A DNA stretch of 64,000 nt from Afipia sp. P52-10 (GTDB lineage Bacteria > Pseudomonadota > Alphaproteobacteria > Rhizobiales > Xanthobacteraceae): NCBI RefSeq assembly GCF_000516555.1, contig NZ_AZSJ01000004.1:1-64000 (forward strand). Direction: 5' to 3'. Made by a program: the position numbers and the translations under genes. Of the stretch, positions 1 to 8,170 are shown piece by piece (position 1 is the first letter of the stretch; the number at the start of each line of letters is the position of its first letter). Under the pieces are notes generated by a model, which was not told the DNA's origin, did not search any database, and worked only from the letters and a program-made list of their open reading frames with translations.

Positions 1-2932
1 CTGGACCACTGGAAACAAGATCGAACAACGTCCCGGGCGCCGTCAGACTGAGCGCGCCGCCATCATGAGACGTGACCTGCGTTGCAGCACCAGCGATGAG
101 GTTGGTGATATCGACGCCACCCACCGCAAGTTGGTTTGTACCAATGGAGTTCGCTTGAATCTTGTCGGCCGTAATTGAGCCCGCCAGGATGTTTCGCGCG
201 GTGATCGTGCCGTCGGCAAGCATGTCGCCGCGCAAGGCCAGTTTTTGCACACCGTTCACGGTACCGAGCGTGATCACCGGCACCGGCGCGCCGCCCGCAA
301 CCCCAGGCTTGGCAACCTGGAAGAAGTCGGCCAGCACCGTGAACGACGACGCGCCCGGACCGCCGTTGAGCTGCTTGGTTCCGGACACATAGCCGTTGGC
401 ATCCAGCAGCACGGTGTACTGCGCGCCGATGCCGGCGATCGCCGTGGCATTGGTGGTCACGCTGCTGCTCAGATTGCCAAGCTGCGCATTCACCGTCACC
501 TGATACTGCGAGAACGAATGGTCGAGCTGCGCAATGGCTGTCGCGTTGGCCGTCACGCTGCTGGTCAGATTGCCGAGCTGTGCGCTGACCGTGATCTTAT
601 ACTGTGAAAACGAATAGTCGAGCGCAGCAATGGCTTGCGCGTTTGTGGTGACGCGGCTGCTCAGGTTGCCGAGCTGCGCGTTGACCGTGACCTGGTACTG
701 GCCGAACGAGAAGTCGAGCGCAGCAATTGCCTCGGCATTCATCGTCACGTTCGCGTTTGTGGTAGCAAAGCGAGCATCGACGCTCGTACTCAGGCTGGCG
801 ATGGCGCCTTCATTGCTGACCGCCAGCTCGCGCACATCCTCGATAGACGCCTCTGCATCATCAACCCGCAGCTCAACGCGCTCAACCATCTTGACCGTCT
901 GGCCGCGCAGCCGGGTGTTGTCGCGGATGCTACGGGCCGACGAGTTGGCGGAAGTCTGCATGCCGTTCTCGACCAGCGACATGCGCCGGTCCATCTCGTC
1001 CTGCAACTCCTGCATCTGGTAAAGCAGGCTTTGAACGATGTCCTTCCCGCCGACCAGAATGTTCGGCGTTGTGACAGCGATCCAATCCGACCAGAGCGTG
1101 TCGCGTGGGTTGCCCGGAATGTAGCGTCCGCGCACCTGATAGGACGTATTCGGCAGCAGGTTCTGTGAGACCAGGATCGAACCTGCGGCGACGTTCTCGG
1201 AGCGCCCGCGATGGACGATCTCCATGGTTCCGAAGCCTTCGCGAACCTCGAACTGGATGGCGGCGATATCGCTGGTGACGGTGCCGTTCCACTCCAGCAG
1301 GATCGCCGGACGCCGAGCAAGACCGTTGGCATCGTATACCGTGGCACCTTCTGCGTACCAATCCAGCACGGCCTGTGCGGACGGTCGCACGAAGACGATC
1401 GGGTTGCGCGGGACTGGACGGAAGTCGGTTGCGTGGTTCCACTCATAGTCTGACGGATCGACTTCTGTCAGATCCACGATCACGTCCAGATTGGCCTTGT
1501 CGATCGCTCCGTCGACGCGAAACAGTTTGGTGACATAGCCATTGCGAGCGCTCGACCAGGCAACGACATCGCCCGGCTCCAGCAACCAGAACATCGGGGG
1601 CAAGCTATAGGTATGCCGGCGGGCGCGTTGAGCTTCGAGCAGCGCCGATTTCATCAAACGCTGCACCTGCTCCACGTAGGGTACCGCGTCGAACTTGATC
1701 TCCGACAGCAGGCGCCGGCCGCCATGCATAGCCTCGAGGTCGGTCCGCAGCAGCGGTGGCGCGACCTTCATATTCCAACCCTCGGCCGGCTCCGGATAGC
1801 TCGCCGAGATGCCGTTGACCGTCTCTGACAAGCCGAAGAACGGTGTAAAGGTCTGCTCTTCGGTGGAGATGATGTCTTCGTCAGTGAAGATCAGGACCGG
1901 AGCGCCAGGCGGACCGACGCGCATTTTGTAGGTGCCGCCGATCTCGGCGAGCCGCCCCTGAGATGAAGTCATCAGCACATCGAGGGTATCACCGATCTGG
2001 TGCGAGACGAGCAGCTCCATGCCCGCTCGGTAACTCGGTTCCAGTCCGCTCGCTCCCTCGATCGGGTCGCGGCAGGCGTTGATGGCGTTAATCCACGCTT
2101 CGCTTGGTAGCTGAGCAGCCGACACCCCTTGCAAGCCGTAAAGCCATTGTCCGCCATAGCTGATGCCACGCAGCACGTTGTAGGCCTGCACCGCCGGCAG
2201 GTTATCGCCGTCTCCGCCCCAGGTGGATGGATCGGACCAGCGCTGCGAGCCGGTTCCACCCGCAGTGTCATCACGCGATGGATCGTAGAGCCTGACGCCA
2301 TCGAGCTCGAACCGGAGCTGAGGGAAGCCCGTGAACAGTTCATCATTGATTAGCGCAGTGCAAATTGCATACGCGATGCCCTTGCCGATCCGGTCTGGCC
2401 CCCATGGCCGTTCAGCACTCGCCACGGAGTTGGAGAGGAACGTGTCGGCCGTCGTTTGCGTGCCGTCGTGAAACTTGATCCAGAGATGATCCTTGCCGTC
2501 CTTCCGATATTGCTCGACCGGAATGCCGTAGTCAGCATGCGCTTCACCTGTCAGAATCGTTGTCGACACGCCGTTGGCATAGATCCGCGCCAGCGTCGTC
2601 GGCAGATCACTGACCGCGATCACCTGCGTCAAATAAGCGTTGGGCGTGTCGCCGTCCTTGCCCCACGTATTGGCATAGACAAGCGATCCAGCCGTAACGC
2701 TAAACCCCAACGGAAACGAACGTGCGAGATCGCCAGCTGCCTGAAGCTTGCCCTGGACACCACCGACGCGCGCCCCTTGGTTCTGCGCAGCCGTACCCGC
2801 CAGCAGGCGCGACACCAAAGACAGACCGACGCCTACGGCAGCATTGAGCAGGAAAGTGCCAACGGAGAAGGAGGCGCCAAAGAACGAGCCGACCGTAGCG
2901 ATCAGCGCGCCAATACCCGTGAAAATTGGCAT
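1..2932 (-). CDS. Phage tail-tip / host-specificity protein (gpJ-like), C-terminus beyond the window
   Basis: The frame is open across the whole interval and runs off the left edge, so at least 977 residues are present and the C-terminus is missing. The start ATG follows directly on the TGA of the upstream acetyltransferase gene (TGAATG), indicating translational coupling. The N-terminal ~50 residues are a Gly/Ala-rich hydrophobic stretch, as in tail hub proteins. A long hub region follows, then a fibronectin-III-like stretch near residues 500-610, a short coiled coil near 640 (QMQELQDEMDRRM) and three 32-residue repeats at about 735-830. Family knowledge: gpJ-like proteins form the tail tip and bind the host surface. 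It is the last structural gene visible, so it should decide host range. Confidence 0.8.
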   Translation of the reverse strand, partial: MPIFTGIGALIATVGSFFGASFSVGTFLLNAAVGVGLSLVSRLLAGTAAQNQGARVGGVQGKLQAAGDLARSFPLGFSVTAGSLVYANTWGKDGDTPNAYLTQVIAVSDLPTTLARIYANGVSTTILTGEAHADYGIPVEQYRKDGKDHLWIKFHDGTQTTADTFLSNSVASAERPWGPDRIGKGIAYAICTALINDELFTGFPQLRFELDGVRLYDPSRDDTAGGTGSQRWSDPSTWGGDGDNLPAVQAYNVLRGISYGGQWLYGLQGVSAAQLPSEAWINAINACRDPIEGASGLEPSYRAGMELLVSHQIGDTLDVLMTSSQGRLAEIGGTYKMRVGPPGAPVLIFTDEDIISTEEQTFTPFFGLSETVNGISASYPEPAEGWNMKVAPPLLRTDLEAMHGGRRLLSEIKFDAVPYVEQVQRLMKSALLEAQRARRHTYSLPPMFWLLEPGDVVAWSSARNGYVTKLFRVDGAIDKANLDVIVDLTEVDPSDYEWNHATDFRPVPRNPIVFVRPSAQAVLDWYAEGATVYDANGLARRPAILLEWNGTVTSDIAAIQFEVREGFGTMEIVHRGRSENVAAGSILVSQNLLPNTSYQVRGRYIPGNPRDTLWSDWIAVTTPNILVGGKDIVQSLLYQMQELQDEMDRRMSLVENGMQTSANSSARSIRDNTRLRGQTVKMVERVELRVDDAEASIEDVRELAVSNEGAIASLSTSVDARFATTNANVTMNAEAIAALDFSFGQYQVTVNAQLGNLSSRVTTNAQAIAALDYSFSQYKITVSAQLGNLTSSVTANATAIAQLDHSFSQYQVTVNAQLGNLSSSVTTNATAIAGIGAQYTVLLDANGYVSGTKQLNGGPGASSFTVLADFFQVAKPGVAGGAPVPVITLGTVNGVQKLALRGDMLADGTITARNILAGSITADKIQANSIGTNQLAVGGVDITNLIAGAATQVTSHDGGALSLTAPGTLFDLVSSGP
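443..730 (-). repeat. Three tandem 96-bp repeats inside the tail-tip gene
   Basis: Three consecutive units (730-635, 634-539, 538-443) each encode 32 residues of the pattern AIAALDxSFxQYxxTVxAQL followed by GNLSSxVTTNA. A partial fourth unit (AIAGIGAQYTVLLDANG) begins at 442. The spacing is exactly 96 bp, so frame is kept. The units look like a repeating shaft element of a tail fibre, and copy number could vary by recombination. Confidence 0.85.
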
Positions 2933-3340
2933 TCAGAGAACCTTGATGAACTGCGCCTCAGCGAGGCGATATCCGTCGCGGCCGTACAGACGGCCAAAGG
3001 CTGGAATGGAGTGGGTGGTTGCGAGCGTCACAAGCAGGCAGCCCCGCTCCCTCGCCCACAGTTCGAACGCGTCAACAAACAGCCGCCGAGTTCCAGGACG
3101 ACTGCATTTCAGCATGATTTCACTGGCGACCATGACCGATACCAGTGGCGGCCGATAACAGTGCCCCAGGAACATGCTTCGATCGGCGACCAGACACAGC
3201 CAATGCCGATCGCCAATCGCATGCGTCAGGTCGGCGCCCGCAGCGGCGGGATCAAACGAGAACGGGAATGCCTGCTCAGCATGATGTTCCTTTAAGAGAC
3301 CCACCATCGCGCCGATATCGGCGCGCGTGGCTTGCCTCAT
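2933..3340 (-). CDS. GNAT-like acetyltransferase in the tail operon
   Basis: The protein is 135 residues if the ATG at 3340 is used; that ATG overlaps the stop of the preceding tail gene as ATGA, so it is preferred over a start 72 bases upstream. The opening MRQATRADIGAMVGLLKEHH looks like the first strand and helix of a GNAT fold, and a middle strand-helix segment (FVDAFELWARERGC) fits the rest of the fold. The acetyl-CoA loop is not obvious. Small acetyltransferase genes of this kind occur next to tail genes in some alphaproteobacterial prophages. The substrate is unknown; modification of a tail or surface component is only a guess from position. Confidence 0.5.
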   Translation of the reverse strand: MRQATRADIGAMVGLLKEHHAEQAFPFSFDPAAAGADLTHAIGDRHWLCLVADRSMFLGHCYRPPLVSVMVASEIMLKCSRPGTRRLFVDAFELWARERGCLLVTLATTHSIPAFGRLYGRDGYRLAEAQFIKVL

Positions 3341-3999
3341 CCCTTCGTCGCCGCCTTGATGCCCGGCGAGGTTTCGAGCTTGCCGTTCACCTTGCCCCAG
3401 AAATGCTCCCAATCACCGACGACAGCCACATCCCGGAAGAACGCATCACCCGGCAGTCGCAACTGTTGGGATTCGTGCGAACGAGTGTCGGTATTGAACC
3501 GGGTCATTTCCTGCGTATGCGACTTGCACGTCAGGTTGACACCGCCGTCCTCATTCTCGGCCGGGGTTTTGATCTCGATCTTGTCGACAAAGCCCAGGAA
3601 GCGCGGCATAGCCGGCGCAACCTGCTGCATGGTCTCCGGATCGAACAGCGTCCTGAAGATCTGCACCGGTGCCTGCTGGGCATCGTACTGGCGCAGAAGC
3701 TCCTCGACCCGCGCGTTGATCTGCGACATCTTCACCGTGACGGTCTGCACGGTGATGTTATGCACAAGCGGGATGTCAGAAATCTCCGTCAGCGTATACG
3801 TGCCGTAGAACGTGCGGGTCTCTACACCGCCGGTACGCGGGTTGATCACCTGCATGCCGCGCTGTCCGACGCCGGACCACTGTCCCTCCACAACCCGATC
3901 ACCGGTCGAACGATCCCGCACCTCTATCCAAAGTAAATCGGCAAGCACCAACTTGCGAGCCGGCAGCGCCGCCAAATTCTCCGCAGAGATCGAACGCAT
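3337..3999 (-). CDS. Phage tail protein, upstream of tail tip
   Basis: The protein has 220 residues. It sits between another tail gene (its start overlaps that gene's stop as TGATG) and the acetyltransferase gene (ATGA overlap), so it is firmly part of the tail operon. The N-terminus contains LLWIEVRDRSTG and a beta-rich middle part (RTFYGTYTLTEISDIPLVHN), and the C-terminal half resembles an oligonucleotide/oligosaccharide-binding tail hub domain. In GTA and lambda-like order this slot belongs to distal tail or hub-associated proteins (gpL-like or DUF2163-like). No cysteine cluster is visible, so gpL identity is not supported. Role as a baseplate or hub component is inferred from position. 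Confidence 0.6.
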   Translation of the reverse strand: MRSISAENLAALPARKLVLADLLWIEVRDRSTGDRVVEGQWSGVGQRGMQVINPRTGGVETRTFYGTYTLTEISDIPLVHNITVQTVTVKMSQINARVEELLRQYDAQQAPVQIFRTLFDPETMQQVAPAMPRFLGFVDKIEIKTPAENEDGGVNLTCKSHTQEMTRFNTDTRSHESQQLRLPGDAFFRDVAVVGDWEHFWGKVNGKLETSPGIKAATKG

Positions 4000-4637
4000 C
4001 AGCGTGCCTCCACCGCTTGGAAGCTGATGCTACCGCGGCCGGACAAATCGGCATCTGCCGAAACCGAGCCAGGCACCAGCGCCATAATGCAATGCGGGCG
4101 TTTGACCGACACGACCGCATCCACAACGGTCCCCGGCCAGAAATGTGGCCGCACCTCAATTGGAGGCGTAATACCGGCGCCATCAGCGGCGGCTGTCTCC
4201 ATGACCTCGTACAGATCCGCAGCGCCAATCCGGATCATGTCGCCGACGCTGAAGATGTAACCGACCGGAAGCTGCTTCACGCGCAGGGACTTGTTGTTAC
4301 CACCGATGGTGTGAACAGCTGCCGTCGCACCGGAGAACGCACCACCCGTCGGCCAGGAGCCGTTAGGATACAGGATCGGATAGCACCGGGACAGCTTGTA
4401 GCCGATGAATGTGCCGAAACCGTTGCCGAGCGCGTTCAGTTTCGCGCGCCAGTGATCGAGCTGGTTTGGCGTCAGCGTCTTCGACTGTGCTGTCATTCGC
4501 CAGAGCGGCTGTCCCATGTCCCTGACATAGGTTCGGCCGCCAGCGACACGCGATTGCTCTTGCCGATGCATCGGCTCGAACGACGTGATCCAGCCAGGCC
4601 AGTCAGCAAGGAAATCAACAGGCTCACTCAATGCCAT
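3999..4637 (-). CDS. Phage distal tail-like protein
   Basis: The protein has 212 residues from the ATG at 4637, which has GGTGA five bases upstream; an ATG at 4649 without a ribosome site is the alternative and would overlap the tape-measure stop. It contains aromatic-rich beta segments (WPGWITSFEPMHRQEQSR, GFGTFIGYKLSR) and a later Gly/Val-rich domain that ends ISFQAVEAR. Position directly after the tape-measure gene matches the distal tail protein slot of siphoviruses and GTAs (GTA g12 position), but I do not recognise the exact family. The stop overlaps the next start (TGATG). Confidence 0.6.
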   Translation of the reverse strand: MALSEPVDFLADWPGWITSFEPMHRQEQSRVAGGRTYVRDMGQPLWRMTAQSKTLTPNQLDHWRAKLNALGNGFGTFIGYKLSRCYPILYPNGSWPTGGAFSGATAAVHTIGGNNKSLRVKQLPVGYIFSVGDMIRIGAADLYEVMETAAADGAGITPPIEVRPHFWPGTVVDAVVSVKRPHCIMALVPGSVSADADLSGRGSISFQAVEAR

Positions 4638-4642
4638 TGCGG

Positions 4643-5473
4643 TCACCATCGCGTATTCGGTCGATCCTGGACTACCTGCCTGATCTTGTACGGCAACGAT
4701 ATTTCCAGTTTTGCGAGTTGCTGTTGAAGTCGGGCAAGACCCGCTTGATCCGCACCGCGCGCGTCGATCGAAATCGCGACCGGAGCAGTGACGCCTCCTC
4801 CCATATGACGAACGACGTCATTCGGGATAATCTGCGCGCCGCGAGGCAAGTTCAGAAGCTCCGGCCCGCGCTCGCCGACCCAGGTCAGACCTCCTCGCCA
4901 ATTGTCGGTACCTTCGGCGTTGCTGCCGATAGGAAGCGGAAAGGGATTAACGCCCCCAGTAAGTGAAACGTCGTATCCATTGACAAAGTTGCCACCGAAC
5001 GCGCCAAGCAACCCGTTCGCAATTGGCCCTGTTATCGCGCGCCGAATAGCGATACGCATAAGGTCTTCGGCAATGCCCTTCGCCATCTCGCTAAAGGCTT
5101 GCTTCAACGTTTTGGTGCCCATGACGACGCCGATGATTCCGGTTTCGAAACTCTTCAGTCCCTTAACCGCAGCATTCTCGAGTGCCTTATCGACAGCTTG
5201 CGCTTCCTTTATGAAATCAAGCAGCGGCCGTGTCTCCGCAGCTTTCTTGACAGCTTCTGTTCCCTTCGCCTCAGCGTCGGGCTTCTTCCCTGTCGCTCCC
5301 GATCCAAGGGATGCCAACGTTTGACTCGATTTAGCGAGCTCAACATTCATGAGCCGGTACTGTTCCAGGGTCGATTTTGCGCTTTGGCGCGTCAGGGCAT
5401 TGAGAACTTCCATCCCCTTCTCGAACGCCGCAAGATCGATCCCGACTGGAATCGTCAAAGCAGGTATTGCCAT
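4643..5473 (-). CDS. Short phage tail tape-measure protein
   Basis: The protein has 276 residues. The C-terminal part carries the segment WVGERGPELLNLPRGAQIIP, a hallmark of tape-measure proteins, preceded by a hydrophobic helix (FETGIIGVVMGTKTLKQAF) and a Gly-rich region. The N-terminus starts MAIPALTIPVGIDLAAFEKG, also typical. The length is far below that of most siphoviruses (commonly 600 to over 1000) and close to the short tape measures of RcGTA-type particles. Tail length scales with this protein, so a short tail is expected. SD sequence AGAGGA precedes the ATG. It follows two chaperone genes, the normal order. Confidence 0.85.
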   Translation of the reverse strand: MAIPALTIPVGIDLAAFEKGMEVLNALTRQSAKSTLEQYRLMNVELAKSSQTLASLGSGATGKKPDAEAKGTEAVKKAAETRPLLDFIKEAQAVDKALENAAVKGLKSFETGIIGVVMGTKTLKQAFSEMAKGIAEDLMRIAIRRAITGPIANGLLGAFGGNFVNGYDVSLTGGVNPFPLPIGSNAEGTDNWRGGLTWVGERGPELLNLPRGAQIIPNDVVRHMGGGVTAPVAISIDARGADQAGLARLQQQLAKLEISLPYKIRQVVQDRPNTRW

Positions 5474-5483
5474 CGCTATTCCT

Positions 5484-5654
5484 CTAGCGAACGATCAGAC
5501 GATGTCGCTCGATCATATGCTCCAACTCCTCCCCCATCATCGCGGGCATCTCCTCCATGCCGTTAGCGCGGTTATAACCATCGACGCAGGCGATGATCTC
5601 CCACAACGTCGCGTCATCGGTCTGTCGTGGGGTCCACCCGAGTCCCTGCCCCAA
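5484..5654 (-). CDS. Small tail assembly chaperone (GTA TAC_6-like)
   Basis: This is a 56-residue frame (LGWTPRQTDDATLWEIIACV, then YNRANG and a Met/Glu-rich end) lying between the larger chaperone and the tape measure. That is the place of the small TAC_6/TIGR02216-type gene in GTA-like clusters. No ATG is available; a TTG at 5654 just after the upstream stop is used here. The frame stays open upstream and overlaps the end of the larger chaperone gene, so a frameshift fusion of the lambda G/GT kind cannot be excluded. It is short but the codon use and context are convincing. Confidence 0.6.
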   Translation of the reverse strand: MGQGLGWTPRQTDDATLWEIIACVDGYNRANGMEEMPAMMGEELEHMIERHRLIVR

Positions 5655-5656
5655 AC

Positions 5657-6058
5657 TCAGGATTTCCGAACGTCGGAGGCGTCCATTGGAGTGATAAAGC
5701 CGGCCTGCATCACCTCCGCCGGCAATTCTTTTCCCACGTCGTCCCCTCTCGGCGGCACCAACGCTGCCTCGATCACCGCGTAAGCAATCAGCACACTCGA
5801 AGCCAATGGATTTTCATCAACGTGATTTTTGACCGCAGCCATCGCCTTCTCCGGCGACATACCGCCGCCGATCAAGCCGAGCCGAATAGTCTCGCGCACA
5901 TCATTGAGTCGCCATGTACCGTCCGCCAGGCGCTGCAGGATCGCCGCTATCCCGGCTCCGCATTTCTCCTCAAGGTCGAGAATCAAGCCGACTTTCGCGA
6001 TACAGAACTGATCCTCGCCATGGGACCAAACAATGGTTCGCGTTCCGTTTGCACTCAT
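5657..6058 (-). CDS. Tail assembly chaperone, GTA gp10-like
   Basis: The protein has 133 residues, starting at the ATG whose first bases overlap the stop of the tail-tube gene (ATGA). It reads MSANGTRTIVWSHGEDQFCI at the start, then an LILDLEEKCGAGIAAILQRL helix and an IRLGLIGGGMSPEKA segment. This is the pattern of the GTA gp10 tail assembly chaperone family (Phage_TAC_11). Such proteins coat the tape measure before tail-tube polymerisation. The next frame overlaps its end, which is the classical place for a translational frameshift between two chaperone forms. Confidence 0.8.
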   Translation of the reverse strand: MSANGTRTIVWSHGEDQFCIAKVGLILDLEEKCGAGIAAILQRLADGTWRLNDVRETIRLGLIGGGMSPEKAMAAVKNHVDENPLASSVLIAYAVIEAALVPPRGDDVGKELPAEVMQAGFITPMDASDVRKS

Positions 6059-6501
6059 GGGGCGCCGTTCGCCCATGTGACAGGCCCATCAGACACCAAA
6101 GACAACGACGACTGAATTTTTCCGTCTCCCTGATTTCCCGTGACCTCATACTTCGTCAGCAGAAAACGACCCTGCCAATAGCCGGGCGCTGCCGTGTCGA
6201 GCACGATACGAACGTTCTTCGCCTCGCCGGAAAGAAACCAATTATTCCAGAATGGAAAAGTCTCATCGGCCTGAAGTCCCGAACCGTTCACGCCGGCGGA
6301 CAACGATCGAGTCACCCTCTCCGTCCAGGTTGGCGCATCCGGATCATCGCAGTCGCCGACCACGGCATCGGATGTGTCCGCCGAGAAAGCGATCCCTTTT
6401 GAGGTCAGCCCGCAGACTTTCGACGTGAAGTCTTCCGGATCAGCTCCATCGCCTGGCCAGATCGAGAGTTTCGACCAACGATTTGTGGTCGGCTTAGCCA
6501 T
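6055..6501 (-). CDS. Major tail tube protein
   Basis: The protein has 148 residues with the fold pattern of TP901-1/GTA-type major tail proteins: short beta strands (LSIWPGDGADPEDFTSKVCG), a central segment on the modified residues (WNNWFLSGEAKNVRIVLD) and a C-terminal strand-rich part (FLLTKYEVTGNQGDG). A clear SD (GGAGG) precedes the ATG. It lies after the head-completion genes and before the chaperones, as expected for the protein that forms the tail tube. A possible weak terminator lies just upstream. Confidence 0.8.
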   Translation of the reverse strand: MAKPTTNRWSKLSIWPGDGADPEDFTSKVCGLTSKGIAFSADTSDAVVGDCDDPDAPTWTERVTRSLSAGVNGSGLQADETFPFWNNWFLSGEAKNVRIVLDTAAPGYWQGRFLLTKYEVTGNQGDGKIQSSLSLVSDGPVTWANGAP

Positions 6502-6513
6502 GTCGGCCTCCGT

Positions 6514-6531
6514 AAAAAAGCCCCGCGGGGC
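6514..6531 (-). terminator. Possible intrinsic terminator before the tail-tube gene
   Basis: On the minus strand the sequence GCCCCGCGGGGC is followed by six T residues. The loop is very tight, so only a four to five base-pair stem can form. It lies between the second DUF3168 gene and the tail-tube gene and could partly terminate or process the transcript, raising or lowering tail expression relative to head genes. Confidence 0.4.
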
Positions 6532-6552
6532 ATGACAGGTGAGAAATGAAGG

Positions 6553-6969
6553 TTAGTTCGACGGTTCGGTGCGTGCTCGGAATAGCAAGACCGCATGCTT
6601 CGTCTGTCCGTCTTGCGTCCTGAGATAATTCGCACGCTGAAAATCGATTGAAATCAGCCGCTGACCATCCCCGAGATCCAAGGGAGCATTGTGGAGCGCG
6701 TCGCGCACGGCACACCCAATCTTCTGCGCTTCCACCATGCCGACGGCTTCGGACCAGCCATCGATCTGCAAGCGGCTGTCTGATCCCTCGTATTCTGCCG
6801 CGGCTTCAACAAGTACGCGCCGTGGACCCAAGGAGATATATGGCTTCAACGCCGCCGGGGGAACATCGTCGAACACACGGTCTCCGACAAGCTCAACAAT
6901 CGCTGGAGACGATTTGAGGCGATCGACAATCGCCCTTTGCAACAACAACAGCGCATCGGTATCACTCAT
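6553..6969 (-). CDS. DUF3168 tail terminator-like protein (second copy)
   Basis: The protein has 138 residues. It has the DUF3168 layout: an N-terminal helix (LLLLQRAIVDRLKSSPAIVE), the RVFDDVPPAALKPYISLG strand-turn, a LQIDGWSE strand and an FQRANYLRTQDGQTKHAVLLF C-terminal strand region. DUF3168 proteins cap the tail tube or act as tail terminators (GTA g8, lambda gpU-like). The start ATG overlaps the end of the gp10-like gene by eight bases. A second DUF3168 gene lies 1.2 kb upstream in the same operon, which is unusual. Confidence 0.75.
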   Translation of the reverse strand: MSDTDALLLLQRAIVDRLKSSPAIVELVGDRVFDDVPPAALKPYISLGPRRVLVEAAAEYEGSDSRLQIDGWSEAVGMVEAQKIGCAVRDALHNAPLDLGDGQRLISIDFQRANYLRTQDGQTKHAVLLFRARTEPSN

Positions 6970-7333
6970 GCTCCGACAACGCCTCCGCTAACGCCTGCTC
7001 CGCTCGCCGCGCGTATCCATCCGCCCAATCGTCGACCGTCGCATGAAAATAGGACTGTGCTGCATTCCGCTCGGTTCCATATTCAGCAGCGAGCGCAGCG
7101 TGGTTTTCCTCTTCGTTTCCGCCGACGGTCACGTCTAACGTGTGATCTTGCCGGCCTCGACGCACATGCACCGAATCCGCAAGCTCGGACGGAGCGTCCG
7201 CCGGGATGTTTGCCGCAATGGCTGCCCGCAAATCGTCGGCTTCATCGGCGACGAATGCCGACATGTCTCGTACCAGCTTGGCCGACAGGTTTTCCAGATA
7301 ACGCCGAAGCTCTTCGTCGAAACCGCTCATCAT
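6962..7333 (-). CDS. HK97 gp10-like head-tail protein
   Basis: The protein has 123 residues starting with two adjacent ATG codons (MMSGFDEELRRYLENLSAKL); a GAGGA sequence lies immediately upstream. The helical N-terminus followed by beta segments (LADSVHVRRGRQDHTLDVTV) and the ending with AAEYGTERNAAQSYFHATVD matches the HK97 gp10/minor tail completion family, in which a conserved EYGT..xxxPFLRPA motif occurs. Here the motif is degenerate (YFHATVDD). It sits between head closure and DUF3168 genes, a normal location for head-tail joining. Confidence 0.7.
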   Translation of the reverse strand: MMSGFDEELRRYLENLSAKLVRDMSAFVADEADDLRAAIAANIPADAPSELADSVHVRRGRQDHTLDVTVGGNEEENHAALAAEYGTERNAAQSYFHATVDDWADGYARRAEQALAEALSEHE

Positions 7334-7410
7334 TCCTCATTGTACGGCTCAACGCCGCTTTCGAGTGTCATTGGACAAAGCAACAAACTGCTTTTCGCAC
7401 GCCGCGAGCT

Positions 7411-7758
7411 TTAGATCGGCAAGTCTGTAACCGCAGAGACCTTGAGCCACTCGCCCTTGCCATCAACGTCAGCGATCGAGCGGATGGCGTAATGTGCCCC
7501 GGATATGACATCTCGAGCCCGCCAGTCGACAGCGATTGCGCGCGTCGAAGCGGCTTGACGCACGGTGATCAGGACAGGTCGGCGATCTCGGGACGATCCG
7601 CCAACCATAACCTCTGCACCAAGCTGTTCTTCGACTTTGGCCCAGGCGACGAATTGCTCTTCGAACGCGTTTTGCGTGTTGCCATAACCGTCAGATATCA
7701 ATGCGCGTCGGTCGAACGCGATACGCCGGCGCAAATCACCTGCGCTATTCGTCTGCAT
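7411..7758 (-). CDS. Phage head closure protein
   Basis: The protein has 115 residues from the ATG at 7758, preceded by GGAGGGAA; longer upstream starts lack a ribosome site. It opens with AGDLRRRIAFDRRALISDGY, followed by an AWAKVEEQLGAEVMVGG segment and an ITVRQAASTRAIAVDWRARD strand pair. This is the standard signature of the Phage_H_T_join/SPP1 gp16-like stopper family that closes the capsid after packaging. The start overlaps the end of the upstream DUF3168 gene by 14 bases. A 78-base gap without a plausible gene separates it from the gp10-like gene. Confidence 0.85.
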   Translation of the reverse strand: MQTNSAGDLRRRIAFDRRALISDGYGNTQNAFEEQFVAWAKVEEQLGAEVMVGGSSRDRRPVLITVRQAASTRAIAVDWRARDVISGAHYAIRSIADVDGKGEWLKVSAVTDLPI

Positions 7759-8170
7759 TATTCCCTCCAAGAATTGCTTCGCCTGACCGCAGCCTGAACA
7801 CGACGGTAGTGCGATAAACGCGCCGCTTCTCGCGGCGAATGTCCGCGAGTGAGAACCGCAGTTCGAAACACCGGTTTTGTTCAATCCTCAGCGGAGCATC
7901 ATCGAGAGCGCCAAGCAAAGCTCCAGCGATCGCCTGCGCATCGCCTTGACGCCCCTGGCTCCAAGCATGCACTGTGAGCTGCCACTCGTCGTCTCGGTCG
8001 CCCGCGGGCTCGATCTCTCCCAGCGACACATAGGGATAGATGCCATTCACCGGCACGTCACTGTAAATGTACGGCCCGCCGAGAACCACCGATACGCCTC
8101 CATCCTCGACAAGAGCCATTCGGACGGCCTGCCGCAGGGTATTTGTGCACTCCCCCGTCGCGCCATTCAC
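7745..8170 (-). CDS. DUF3168 protein (first copy)
   Basis: The protein has 141 residues from a GTG start that overlaps the connector stop (GTGA). It shows a helix (TLRQAVRMALVEDGGVSVVL), YIYSDVPVNGIYPYVSLGEI, a WQLTVHAWSQGRQGDAQAIA helix and a C-terminal VYRTTVVFRLRSG strand, all DUF3168-like. Its place before the head-closure gene, rather than after it, is atypical. The other DUF3168 gene occupies the usual slot, so this copy may be a duplicated and diverged joining protein. An ATG lies 17 codons further in, but the GTG gives the better family length. Confidence 0.75.
   Translation of the reverse strand: MNGATGECTNTLRQAVRMALVEDGGVSVVLGGPYIYSDVPVNGIYPYVSLGEIEPAGDRDDEWQLTVHAWSQGRQGDAQAIAGALLGALDDAPLRIEQNRCFELRFSLADIRREKRRVYRTTVVFRLRSGEAILGGNNADE

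Noticed and set aside
2456-3295. 279-codon plus-strand frame over the tail-tip gene start
   Set aside because: Shadow of the open minus-strand tail-tip frame and the acetyltransferase gene.
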